Under the pieces are notes generated by a model. It ran no database searches. It was not told where the DNA came from and worked only from the letters and a program-made list of their open reading frames with translations. From Bacteroidales bacterium (GTDB lineage: Bacteria > Bacteroidota > Bacteroidia > Bacteroidales > UBA932), in assembly GCA_017551405.1 (NCBI GenBank), contig JAFZLP010000179.1, forward strand, positions 1 to 7,507: a DNA stretch of 7,507 nt, in the 5' to 3' direction. Position 1 is the first letter of the stretch, and each line of letters opens with the position of its first letter. Below are positions 1 to 6,287 of this stretch, in pieces. The translations under genes and the position numbers were made by a program.

Positions 1-417
1 TGGGGCCGGCTTTCTGTAACAACGGGAATGCAGTATTCCCTGTATCTTTCCAAGTTTTCCTCGTTGTCAGGGAATGAGATGCAATACGCTCATTATCTGG
101 GGATTCCGCTTCGGGTAGACTGGATGCTCGCCTCCGGGAAGCTCCTGGATGTTTATGTGGGTGCCGGGCTGGAAGGGGATATCTGTATCGCTGCTACGAA
201 AAAGAAAATCGGTGGTGTCCCTAAAGACGGGCCGAGTTTGTCCTTGTTAAGCGCCTTTGGCGTGCAAGTAAACCTGACAAAAAAAATAGGAGTTTTTATT
301 GAACCTGAATTAACGTGGACATTTCTTTCAGATGGAAATGGCTTGGAAACCTATCGCACCGCCCATCCGGTAATGTTCTCCTTCGCTTCCGGTTTACGAT
401 TTACTCTGGGACAATAG
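1..417 (+). CDS. Outer-membrane beta-barrel protein, C-terminal fragment (partial at left edge)
   Basis: The frame is open from base 1 (W-G-R-L-S-V-T-T-G-M...) to the TAG at 415-417, so the ATG at 28 is probably internal and the true start lies off the window. About 138 residues are visible. They show alternating polar/hydrophobic strands separated by Gly/Asn/Asp-rich turns, for example YLGIPLRVDWML, LLDVYVGAGLEGDI, LSLLSAFGVQVNL, KKIGVFIEPELTW and PVMFSFASGLRFTLGQ. The last strand lies at the extreme C-terminus with an aromatic near its end, as in small 8- to 10-stranded porin-family barrels of Bacteroidota. The likely place of action is the outer membrane; substrate or role cannot be told. 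There are no cysteine or catalytic motifs of note. G+C is about 48% by hand count, against roughly 60-65% in sampled lines of the neighbouring nqr genes, so it may have a different history or weaker codon bias. It converges on nqrF and is not part of that operon. Confidence 0.65.
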   Translation, partial: WGRLSVTTGMQYSLYLSKFSSLSGNEMQYAHYLGIPLRVDWMLASGKLLDVYVGAGLEGDICIAATKKKIGGVPKDGPSLSLLSAFGVQVNLTKKIGVFIEPELTWTFLSDGNGLETYRTAHPVMFSFASGLRFTLGQ

Positions 418-428
418 CCGACTACGGC

Positions 429-461
429 GGCCGCCCGTCCGGAAGACTCCGTCGGGCGGCC
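429..461. terminator. GC-rich hairpin between convergent genes, probable bidirectional terminator
   Basis: GGCCGCCCG (429-437) pairs perfectly with CGGGCGGCC (453-461). Inside it, CGGA (440-443) can pair with TCCG (448-451), leaving an AGAC tetraloop and a small asymmetric internal bulge. It sits in the 65-nt gap between the stop of the left-edge gene (417) and the stop of nqrF (483), where a terminator for both convergent units would be expected. Neither flank has a run of T, so it is not a textbook intrinsic terminator. It may act with other factors or as a 3'-end stabilising structure. Confidence 0.5.
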
Positions 462-482
462 TGAACGTGGAGGCGGGTTCCA

Positions 483-1754
483 TTAACCGAAGTTGTCGTA
501 GTGGAGGTTGTTCTCCAGGTCGACGCCAAGGCTGTCGAGCAGGTCCTCCACAGTCTTCACCAGCATAGGCGGGCCGCACATGAAGTAGTGGATATCTTCG
601 GGGGCTTCGTGCTGGTTGAGGTAGAGCCTGCCCATTTCGGGTGCCACGAAACCGGCGGTGTACTTCACGCCCTTCTCGTCCGCGACCGGATCGGGCCTGT
701 CGAGGGTGAGGTAGAACTTGAAGTTCGGGAACTCCTTCTCGATTGCCCAGTAATCCTCGAGGTAGAAGGCCTCGGAGAGGCTGCGGGCGCCGTAGAAGAA
801 GCTCACCTTGCGCTTGGTCTTGACCGTGTGGAACAGGTGCATGATGTGGCTGCGGAGCGGAGCCATGCCGGCGCCGCCGCCCACGAAGATGTACTCGGTC
901 TCAATGGGGTCGTCCTCGGGAAGGAGGAAGTCGCCGAACGGGCCGCTGACGGTGACCTTGTCGCCGGGATGCCTGGTGTACACGTACGACGAGGCGATGC
1001 CCGGGTTCACCGGCAGGAGCTTGTTGCTGCCCTTGGGCGCGGACGGGTCGAACGGCGGGGTGGCGATACGCACGTTGAGCTTGATCACCTGGCCCTCGGC
1101 CGGATAGTTGGCCATGGAGTAGGCGCGGACGGTGTCTTCGGGATTGACGCACTTGAGGTTGAAGAAACCGTAGCGCTCCCAGGTGGCCCTGTAGGGCTCG
1201 TCCACGTCGATGTCCTTGTAGTCGAAGGTGCCCTTCGGGACGTCTATCTGGATGTACTCGCCGCTCTTGAAATCGAGGTGCTCGCCGTCGGGAATGCGGA
1301 TGGTGAACTCCTTGATGAAGGATGCCACGTTGTGGTTGCTGATCACCTCGCACTCGAGTTTCTTGACGCTCAGGGTGCTGTCGGGGATGCGGATCTTGAG
1401 GTCTTCCTTGACCTTGACCTGGCAGCCCAGGCGCATGCCCTCCTTGATTTGCTTGCGGTTGAAGTGGGGCTTCTCGGTGTCGAGGATCTCGCCGCCGCCC
1501 TCTATCATCTGCACCTTGCACTGGCCGCAGTTGGCCTTGCCGCCGCAGGCGGAGGGGAGGAAGATGCCCTCGTCGGCGAGGGTGTGCATGATGTCGCCGC
1601 CCTGCGGCACGTCGAGCACCCTCTTGCCGTCGTTGATGTCTATCTTTACGGTGCCTGAGGGAGTGATCTTGGCTTTCACCACCAGCAGGAGGATCACCAG
1701 CAGAAGGGTGACCAGGACCGTGATTATGATTGCACTGATAATAACTGTACTCAT
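483..1754 (-). CDS. nqrF: NqrF, NADH-oxidising FAD/2Fe-2S subunit of Na+-NQR
   Basis: Electron-input subunit: it oxidises NADH at a cytoplasmic FAD domain and passes electrons to a 2Fe-2S cluster and onward through the membrane part of the complex. The 423 residues read, in order, as one N-terminal membrane helix (about 4-26); a ferredoxin domain (about 35-125) with C70, C76, C79 and C111 in the plant-type C-x5-C-x2-C...C pattern; an FAD-binding domain with RAYSMANYP (210-218); and an NADH-binding domain with GGGAGMAPL (292-300) and CGPP (393-396). The protein ends in DNFG, a C-terminal Phe-Gly typical of the family. Length is slightly above the roughly 408 residues of the Vibrio protein; cysteine positions match as I recall them. 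It is the last gene of the operon. The ATG at 1754 is preceded by a perfect AGGAGG nine bases upstream that overlaps the nqrE stop, which supports this start. No defects seen. Confidence 0.96.
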   Translation of the reverse strand: MSTVIISAIIITVLVTLLLVILLLVVKAKITPSGTVKIDINDGKRVLDVPQGGDIMHTLADEGIFLPSACGGKANCGQCKVQMIEGGGEILDTEKPHFNRKQIKEGMRLGCQVKVKEDLKIRIPDSTLSVKKLECEVISNHNVASFIKEFTIRIPDGEHLDFKSGEYIQIDVPKGTFDYKDIDVDEPYRATWERYGFFNLKCVNPEDTVRAYSMANYPAEGQVIKLNVRIATPPFDPSAPKGSNKLLPVNPGIASSYVYTRHPGDKVTVSGPFGDFLLPEDDPIETEYIFVGGGAGMAPLRSHIMHLFHTVKTKRKVSFFYGARSLSEAFYLEDYWAIEKEFPNFKFYLTLDRPDPVADEKGVKYTAGFVAPEMGRLYLNQHEAPEDIHYFMCGPPMLVKTVEDLLDSLGVDLENNLHYDNFG

Positions 1755-1763
1755 AATGCCTGC

Positions 1764-1769
1764 CCTCCT
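1764..1769 (-). promoter_or_regulatory. Shine-Dalgarno-like AGGAGG before nqrF
   Basis: On the minus strand AGGAGG lies 9 nt before the nqrF ATG and overlaps the TAG stop of nqrE (1768-1770), as expected for translational coupling. Perfect Shine-Dalgarno motifs are uncommon in Bacteroidota. Most other starts in this operon lack one, so this could set a higher translation rate for NqrF or be chance. Confidence 0.5.
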
Positions 1770-2382
1770 ATAAAGATATGCCCATGAAGATCATGAACGC
1801 GAGGCCCATGAGTCCGACGGTGATGAATGTGATGCCTATGCCCTTGAGGGGCTTGGGCACGTTGCTGTATGCCATCTTCTCGCGGATCGCGGCGAGCAGC
1901 ACTATGGCCAGATACCAGCCTATGCCGCTGCCCAGCGCGTACACGGCGCTTTCGCCGATGCCAGCAAACTCTTTCTGCTGCATGAACAGCGAACCGCCAA
2001 GGATGGCGCAGTTCACTGCGATGAGCGGCAGGAAGATGCCGAGCGAGGCGTAGAGCGAGGGGAGGAACCTCTCGACTATCATCTCGACCAGCTGTACGAA
2101 GGCGGCAATGACGGCGATGAAGAGGATGAAGCTGAGGAAGCTGAGGTCGACGTTCGCGAACTGGGGACCCAGCCAGCTGAGGGCGCCCGGCTGAAGCACG
2201 TACTTGTTGAGCAGGTAGTTCAGCGGAAGGGTGCAGAGCAGCACGAAGATGACGGCGAGGCCGAGGCCGTTGGCCGTCTTGACGTTCTTGCTTACCGCCA
2301 GGTATGAGCACATACCCAGGAAGTAGGCGAAAATCATGTTGTCTACGAAGATAGACTTGACGAATAAGCTTACGTATTCCAT
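1768..2382 (-). CDS. nqrE: NqrE, integral membrane subunit of Na+-NQR
   Basis: 204-residue polytopic protein with about six membrane helices, homologous to NqrD and to RnfA and close to the 198 residues of Vibrio NqrE. Together with NqrD it forms the inverted-repeat pair at the core of the membrane domain that holds an iron centre and lies on the Na+ path. C25 ([10 protein letters not shown], first helix) and C125 ([11 protein letters not shown], fourth helix) are the conserved cysteine pair expected to ligate that centre. E100 in [10 protein letters not shown] matches the position of the acidic residue implicated in Na+ uptake in Vibrio (E95 by recollection). The start is the ATG at 2380-2382, 13 nt after the nqrD stop, with no Shine-Dalgarno motif; the family N-terminus (short polar stretch, then S-I-F-x-D-N) fits it. 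Nothing is missing. Confidence 0.95.
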   Translation of the reverse strand: MEYVSLFVKSIFVDNMIFAYFLGMCSYLAVSKNVKTANGLGLAVIFVLLCTLPLNYLLNKYVLQPGALSWLGPQFANVDLSFLSFILFIAVIAAFVQLVEMIVERFLPSLYASLGIFLPLIAVNCAILGGSLFMQQKEFAGIGESAVYALGSGIGWYLAIVLLAAIREKMAYSNVPKPLKGIGITFITVGLMGLAFMIFMGISL

Positions 2383-2395
2383 ATGGCAGTGCTTT

Positions 2396-3007
2396 TTACT
2401 TTTCCTGGAGGTCCTTGTCGATTATCCCGCGGTGAACCCAGATGATGCAGCCGATGAGAATAAGGGCGAACGGGGGAAGAATCACGAGGTTGTTGGGTGT
2501 GTACCATTCGGGGCTCAGGACTGTGACTCCGAAGAGGGTGCCGCTTCCGAGGAGTTCGCGGAAGAATGCCACCACGATGAGGATGAGGCCGTAGCCCAGA
2601 CCGTTTCCGAGACCGTCGAGCAGCGAAGCGAAAGGCTTGTTGCCGAGCGCGAAGGCCTCGATGCGGCCCATCACTATGCAGTTGGTGATGATGAGGCCGA
2701 TGTATACGGAGAGCTGTTTGTCTATGGGGAAGGTGACCTCGATGCTCTTGAGGATCTGGTCTACCAGAATGACCATCATGGCTACGACCACCAGCTGAAC
2801 GATGATTCGCACCCTGTTGGGGATGCCCTTGCGGAGCAGCGACATGATCAGGCTGCTGAGGCCGGTGACCACCGTGACCGAGAGCGTCATTACGAGCGCG
2901 CCCTTGAGCGTTACGGTGACAGCCAGGGAAGAGCAGATGCCGAGCACCAGGACGGTGATGGGATTGCCCTTCAGTATGGGATTAAGGAAGGTTTCTTTAA
3001 GTGTCAT
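2396..3007 (-). CDS. nqrD: NqrD, integral membrane subunit of Na+-NQR
   Basis: 203-residue protein with about six membrane helices, homologous to NqrE and RnfE and close to the roughly 210 residues of the Vibrio subunit. It pairs with NqrE in the membrane core. The conserved cysteines are C25 ([10 protein letters not shown]) and C110 ([12 protein letters not shown]), predicted ligands of the iron centre shared with NqrE. Other family signatures are NRVRIIVQ (64-71), VDQILK (82-87), [10 protein letters not shown] (131-140) and FFRELLGSG (148-156). D131 corresponds to the acidic residue linked to Na+ uptake in Vibrio (D133 by recollection). An additional cysteine, C187, lies in the last helix. 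The start ATG at 3007 is 3 nt past the nqrC stop and has a perfect AGGAGG eight bases upstream within the end of nqrC, so the two genes are probably translationally coupled. Confidence 0.96.
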   Translation of the reverse strand: MTLKETFLNPILKGNPITVLVLGICSSLAVTVTLKGALVMTLSVTVVTGLSSLIMSLLRKGIPNRVRIIVQLVVVAMMVILVDQILKSIEVTFPIDKQLSVYIGLIITNCIVMGRIEAFALGNKPFASLLDGLGNGLGYGLILIVVAFFRELLGSGTLFGVTVLSPEWYTPNNLVILPPFALILIGCIIWVHRGIIDKDLQEK

Positions 3008-3010
3008 ACT

Positions 3011-3748
3011 CTATTCCTCCTCTTTGTTCAGGTTGATGAAATAGGGCTTGTAGGCGGCCAGCCAGGTGCTGATCGCCGCATCGAGGCCCTTGCTCGTCAT
3101 GGTTGCGCCGGTGATGGCGTCGATGGCGTTCTCCCTGCCTTCGGGAGCGCCGCCCTTGACGATTTCGAACAGCGGAACCTCTTCCCATGCTATCTTCTTG
3201 CCTACCAACTGGGCGCGGAAGGCCGGATCGTCCTTGATGCGGGCGCCAAGGCCTGCGGTCTCGGATTCATGGTCGAAGTAGGCGCCCTTGATGGTGGTGC
3301 CGTCGGGCTCGATCGCGATATAACCCCAGACGGGGCCCCAGAGGCCCGCGCCGTAGCAGGGGATGAGGGTGACGCCGCCCTTGAGCACGTAGACGGGAAG
3401 GCCGACGGTGTAGCCGTCCTTGCCCGCTATTGCATAGTTCTGGGCTTTGAGGCCGTCTTCGAGCTCGATGGCGTCGCGGGTCACGCCGAGGTCGCGGAGC
3501 TTGTTGCCCTCGGCGTCGATTATGAAGGCGCTTTCGATTTCCTCGGCGTATTTGTCGAGCTTCTGGACATTGTTCATGCCCTGGGTGTCGAACTGCGCGG
3601 CCTGGAGCATCTGGGAGATGGTCTCGGCCTTGATGTTGGCCTGCTGTGAGGGCTTGAGGAAACTTGCCGCAGCCGCCAGGATACCTGCCACCACCACGAC
3701 TATCAGGGTGGTGTAGATTATGGTGTAGATATTACCGTTTGTATTCAT
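3011..3748 (-). CDS. nqrC: NqrC, covalent-FMN subunit of Na+-NQR
   Basis: Carries one covalently bound FMN on the periplasmic side and relays electrons between the NqrD/E iron centre and NqrB. The 245 residues start with one membrane anchor (about 8-30), followed by a periplasmic FMN-binding domain. The flavinylation motif is D210-A-I-T-G-A-T216-M-T, so T216 is the expected phosphoester-linked Thr modified by ApbE. Other family signatures are GAGLWGPVWGY (133-143) and the HESETAGLGAR segment (160-170), shared with RnfG. Length is close to the roughly 257 residues of Vibrio NqrC. The start at 3748 lies 2 nt after the nqrB stop without a Shine-Dalgarno motif; the hydrophobic anchor begins within ten residues of this Met. 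The C-terminus is an acidic NKEEE tail. Confidence 0.96.
   Translation of the reverse strand: MNTNGNIYTIIYTTLIVVVVAGILAAAASFLKPSQQANIKAETISQMLQAAQFDTQGMNNVQKLDKYAEEIESAFIIDAEGNKLRDLGVTRDAIELEDGLKAQNYAIAGKDGYTVGLPVYVLKGGVTLIPCYGAGLWGPVWGYIAIEPDGTTIKGAYFDHESETAGLGARIKDDPAFRAQLVGKKIAWEEVPLFEIVKGGAPEGRENAIDAITGATMTSKGLDAAISTWLAAYKPYFINLNKEEE
3016..3021 (-). promoter_or_regulatory. Shine-Dalgarno-like AGGAGG before nqrD
   Basis: AGGAGG on the minus strand lies 8 nt before the nqrD ATG, inside the last codons of nqrC. Those codons read GAG-GAG-GAA for a Glu-Glu-Glu C-terminus, so the motif may be a by-product of that coding. Position and spacing are nevertheless ideal for ribosome binding. Confidence 0.45.
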
Positions 3749-3750
3749 GG

Positions 3751-4842
3751 CTAGGCAGTTACGTTAAATTTGCGGGCCCTGCGGGCGATGTGTGAAGTGA
3801 CTACGCAGTGGTCGATGAGAGGCGCTGCGGTGTTGCCCATCAGGATGGCGAGCATCATGCCCTCGGCGTAGCCGGGGTTGAAGAGGCGCACCGTGATGCA
3901 GAGTATGCCGATGAGAAGGCCGTAGATCCACTTGCCGCTTTCGGTCTGGGCGGAGGTTACCGGATCGGTGGCCATGAAGACGGTACCGAAGGCGAAGCCG
4001 CCCACCAGGAGCTGGTTCCAGCACGGCATGGTGCTGATGCCGGCGAGATCGCCTATCCCGCCTACCAGGAGGGCGCCGATGATGCTGCCGCACATGACCT
4101 TCCAGCTGGCGATGCCCGTCCAGAGGAGGATGCAGGCACCGAGCAGGATGGCGATGATGGAAGTTTCGCCGACGCTGCCGGGGATGGTGCCGAGGAACTG
4201 GCTCCAGACGGTGTTGCTGTACTGGGCCGCGCCGTCGAGCGCGAGGGGAGTGGCGCCGGTGAAGCCGTCCGCGAAGGTCTCGCCCGCCTTTTTGGCGATC
4301 CAGACTTCGCTGCCGGACATTGCGGACGGATAGCTGAAGAACAGGAAGGCGCGGGTGAGCAGGGCGGGGTTCCAGATGTTCATGCCGGTGCCGCCGAAGA
4401 CCTCCTTGCCGAAGATGACCGCGAAGGCGACTGCCAGGGCGAGCATCCAGAGCGGGGTGGTGACGGGCACGATGAGAGGGATGAGGAAACCCGTAACGAG
4501 GTATCCTTCATTGACTTCCTCGCCCCTGAGGCCGCTGCTGAAGAACTCTATGAAGAGGCCTACCGCATAGGAGACCACAAAGAGGGGCAGGACCTTGAGG
4601 AAGCCGAACCAGAAGTTGGGCCAGATGTGGGCGGCGGTGCCGCCTCCCACTGCCAGCTGGTGCTGATAACCGACGTTCCACATGCCGAAGAGGGCGGCGG
4701 GCACGAGGGCTATCACCACTATTATCATGATGCGTTTGAGATCGATCGAGTCGCGGACGTGGGCACCGCTGCGGGTGACCGTGCCGGGGACGTGCAGGAA
4801 CGTTGCAAAGGCATCTTTGGTTGCTGTCCAGAACTTTTTCAT
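3751..4842 (-). CDS. nqrB: NqrB, covalent-FMN and riboflavin quinone-site subunit of Na+-NQR
   Basis: Largest membrane subunit, with about ten helices. It binds covalent FMN and riboflavin, contributes to the quinone site and belongs to the Na+ path; it is related to RnfD. The flavinylation motif D192-G-F-T-G-A-T198 makes T198 the predicted FMN-linked residue. Other signatures are SGAHVRDSIDLKR (25-37), EEVNEGYLVTG (108-118), GKEVFGGTG (145-153), the N-I-W-N-P-A-L segment just after it, GGFAFGTVFMATDPV (281-295), GKWIYGLLIG (303-312) and PGYAEGMMLAIL (323-334). The 363 residues are shorter than the roughly 410 of Vibrio NqrB; part of the deficit is at the N-terminus, where the usual 20-30 residue cytoplasmic lead is missing. 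An in-frame TAG (the nqrA stop) sits one codon before the ATG at 4842, so no longer in-frame start exists. No Shine-Dalgarno motif is seen; translation probably follows from nqrA by coupling across the 3-nt gap. Confidence 0.95.
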   Translation of the reverse strand: MKKFWTATKDAFATFLHVPGTVTRSGAHVRDSIDLKRIMIIVVIALVPAALFGMWNVGYQHQLAVGGGTAAHIWPNFWFGFLKVLPLFVVSYAVGLFIEFFSSGLRGEEVNEGYLVTGFLIPLIVPVTTPLWMLALAVAFAVIFGKEVFGGTGMNIWNPALLTRAFLFFSYPSAMSGSEVWIAKKAGETFADGFTGATPLALDGAAQYSNTVWSQFLGTIPGSVGETSIIAILLGACILLWTGIASWKVMCGSIIGALLVGGIGDLAGISTMPCWNQLLVGGFAFGTVFMATDPVTSAQTESGKWIYGLLIGILCITVRLFNPGYAEGMMLAILMGNTAAPLIDHCVVTSHIARRARKFNVTA

Positions 4843-4845
4843 ATG

Positions 4846-6204
4846 CTATTCCATTTCTTTGAGCATCAGGCGAATGCCGTTTGCAATGATTTGCTGTATG
4901 TCGTTCTTGGAAGGGTCTATGAACTCGCAGACGGCGAGGTCTTCGGGAATCACTTCGTAGATTCCGAACTGCTCCATCTTGTCGATGTCGCCGGCGAGGC
5001 ATGCCTTGAGGAGATAGACCGGATAGATGTCCATGGGGAGCACCTTGGCATAGTAGCGGTCGCTCATGACGAATGCGCGGGGGCCGCCGTGGAGGTTGGT
5101 GTCCATGTCGTACTTTTTCTTGGGAGTGAGCCACGAGAAATACGACATGTCGTTGCTGAAGAGCTTGAGCCTGAGGGGGTTCATCCACCCGAGGAGCTCT
5201 TCTTCGGTGCCTTCCTTGAGGATCGTGACGGTGTTGTCGTAGAAGCCGAGGTAGCCTTCGCGGCCGACGGTGGTGCCGGAAAGGATGTTGCCGCTGACTA
5301 CGCGAGCGTCTTCAGAGTTGCCGATGAAGCCGGCCAGGGTGCTCATGGGAGCGCCGGGGAGGGTGTCGGCATAGGCCGGCTCGATGGCCAGCGGACCGCA
5401 TACGGCCACCTTGCGGCGGACGTTGTAGGTGCCGGTGTTGAAGAGGGCGCCGATGGCTGCGAGGCCGAGCGGGGAGACGGTCCAGATGACGCTGCCCTTG
5501 GTGACCGGGCACACGTGGCTGATCTGCACCCCGACGTTGCCTGCCGGATGCTTTCCTTCGAAGACGTGGGTGACCACGTTCTCGAGTTTGTGGAACGGGG
5601 TTGAGGCATAGTTCGCGGCGTTGAGGCCGATGTGCACTCCGCCTCCGGTAAGCTTTGCCATGGCGTCGATGCCGGTCTGGATGTCCGCCATCCTGTCGCC
5701 GAGGGTGAATTCGGGCGAAGCTGCGAGCGGCGCGGTGTCGAAGGCCGATACGAAGACCGCCTTGGGCGTGTCTGCCGGATTGGCCAGGATGCCGTAGGGC
5801 CGCTGGATGATGAACGGCCAGAGCCCGCTTTCGAGGATGGCGGCCTTGATTTGCCCTGCATCAAGGCTTTCGGGCGACTTGACTCCAAAATCGAGTCTCT
5901 CCTGCTTTTCGCCGGGGGTGACCAGCACCGCGAGGAGTTTCCGCTTTTCGCCGCGGACAATTTCTTTGACTGTGCCGCTGACAGGGGAAGCCACCAGGAT
6001 TTCGGGGTGCTTCTTGTCTGCCAGGACGGGAGAGCCGCAGGATACGCTGTCGCCCTCCTTCACCAGCAGGCGGGGGATGAAGCCCTTGAAATCTGCCGGG
6101 CAGACGGCGACTACGTCCGGAGAAACTGTCTTGGAGATGCGGCACTCGGCTTTCCCGGAAACCGGGATGTCAAGGCCTCTTTTCAAAACGATTTTGTTGG
6201 ACAT
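4846..6204 (-). CDS. nqrA: NqrA, cytoplasmic subunit of Na+-NQR
   Basis: Peripheral cytoplasmic subunit linked to quinone and inhibitor binding next to NqrB; homologous to RnfC but without its iron-sulfur cluster motifs. The 452 residues match the roughly 446 of Vibrio NqrA. The N-terminal part (about 5-100) has a biotinyl/lipoyl-like hammerhead fold signature (LLVKEGDSVSCGSPVL at 46-61, then VASPVSGTVKEIVRGEKRK at 71-89). The central Rossmann-like region has IQRPYGILANP (133-143), KAVFVSAFDTAPLA (148-161), GGVHIGLN (188-195), HPAGNVGVQISH (219-230) and GREGYLGFY (314-322). There are no membrane helices. It is the first gene of the operon. The ATG at 6204 is fixed by an in-frame TAG (6211-6213) three codons upstream; there is no Shine-Dalgarno motif. 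Its stop is 3 nt before nqrB. Confidence 0.96.
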   Translation of the reverse strand: MSNKIVLKRGLDIPVSGKAECRISKTVSPDVVAVCPADFKGFIPRLLVKEGDSVSCGSPVLADKKHPEILVASPVSGTVKEIVRGEKRKLLAVLVTPGEKQERLDFGVKSPESLDAGQIKAAILESGLWPFIIQRPYGILANPADTPKAVFVSAFDTAPLAASPEFTLGDRMADIQTGIDAMAKLTGGGVHIGLNAANYASTPFHKLENVVTHVFEGKHPAGNVGVQISHVCPVTKGSVIWTVSPLGLAAIGALFNTGTYNVRRKVAVCGPLAIEPAYADTLPGAPMSTLAGFIGNSEDARVVSGNILSGTTVGREGYLGFYDNTVTILKEGTEEELLGWMNPLRLKLFSNDMSYFSWLTPKKKYDMDTNLHGGPRAFVMSDRYYAKVLPMDIYPVYLLKACLAGDIDKMEQFGIYEVIPEDLAVCEFIDPSKNDIQQIIANGIRLMLKEME

Positions 6205-6226
6205 ACGGTTCTAGTAGATATTGTTG
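6197..6226 (+). promoter_or_regulatory. Candidate Bacteroidota-type promoter for the helicase gene
   Basis: TTG at 6197-6199 is followed after 19 nt by TATTGTTG (6219-6226), a 5-of-6 match to the Bacteroidota -7 element TAnnTTTG with the -33 TTG at the expected distance. Transcription would begin near 6231 and give a leader of roughly 55 nt to the ATG at 6288. It overlaps the start of nqrA on the other strand. Found by eye, so chance is possible. Confidence 0.33.
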
Positions 6227-6251
6227 AATAGTTTAATCTTCGGCTAACCTA

Positions 6252-6259
6252 CGAATATA
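6252..6259 (-). promoter_or_regulatory. Candidate -7 element for the nqr operon
   Basis: On the minus strand TATATTCG matches five of the six fixed positions of the Bacteroidota -7 consensus TAnnTTTG. An eight-base A tract (6264-6271) lies just upstream. A start near 6247 would leave a leader of about 43 nt before the nqrA ATG. No TTG is present at the -33 distance, so the call is weak; an overlapping alternative, TAGGTTAG (6244-6251), scores the same. Confidence 0.27.
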
Positions 6260-6287
6260 GCCATTTTTTTTGTAATTTAGCGTCGTG

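Larger units (their letters stand above)
483..6204 (-). other. nqrABCDEF operon (Na+-translocating NADH:quinone oxidoreductase)
   Basis: Six same-strand genes lie in the canonical order A-B-C-D-E-F, with intergenic gaps of 3, 2, 3, 13 and 13 nt and no internal room for a terminator or promoter. They almost certainly form a single transcript starting in the 6205-6287 gap and ending at the hairpin 429-461. NqrA and NqrF are both present. This identifies the complex as Nqr rather than the related Rnf complex, which has RnfB and RnfC instead. The encoded enzyme couples NADH oxidation by quinone to Na+ export across the cytoplasmic membrane. The maturation factor ApbE is not encoded here. Confidence 0.93.

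Noticed and set aside
501..1658. A 385-codon plus-strand open frame antisense to nqrF
   Set aside because: Same cause: a repetitive V/L/E/H/A-rich translation opposite a gene whose every cofactor motif is intact.
2336..3649. A 437-codon plus-strand open frame antisense to nqrC, nqrD and the start of nqrE
   Set aside because: It crosses three gene boundaries on the other strand and gives a low-complexity acidic product with no domain or membrane pattern; it is a shadow of codon bias.
3808..5604. A 598-codon plus-strand open frame antisense to nqrB and nqrA
   Set aside because: It lies wholly opposite two confidently identified genes. Its translation is rich in E, D, G, A and V without any recognisable domain, which is what the complement of GC-biased codons produces.
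483..6204. The possibility that the cluster is an Rnf complex rather than Nqr
   Set aside because: The NqrA-type first subunit lacks the RnfC Fe-S motifs, NqrF has the ferredoxin plus FAD/NADH domains, and no multi-cluster RnfB-type ferredoxin is present.
6273..6280. TAATTTAG as a -7 element for the helicase gene
   Set aside because: It fits TAnnTTTG at five of six positions, but it has no TTG at the -33 distance and would place the transcript start almost on the ATG; the upstream candidate at 6197-6226 is better.
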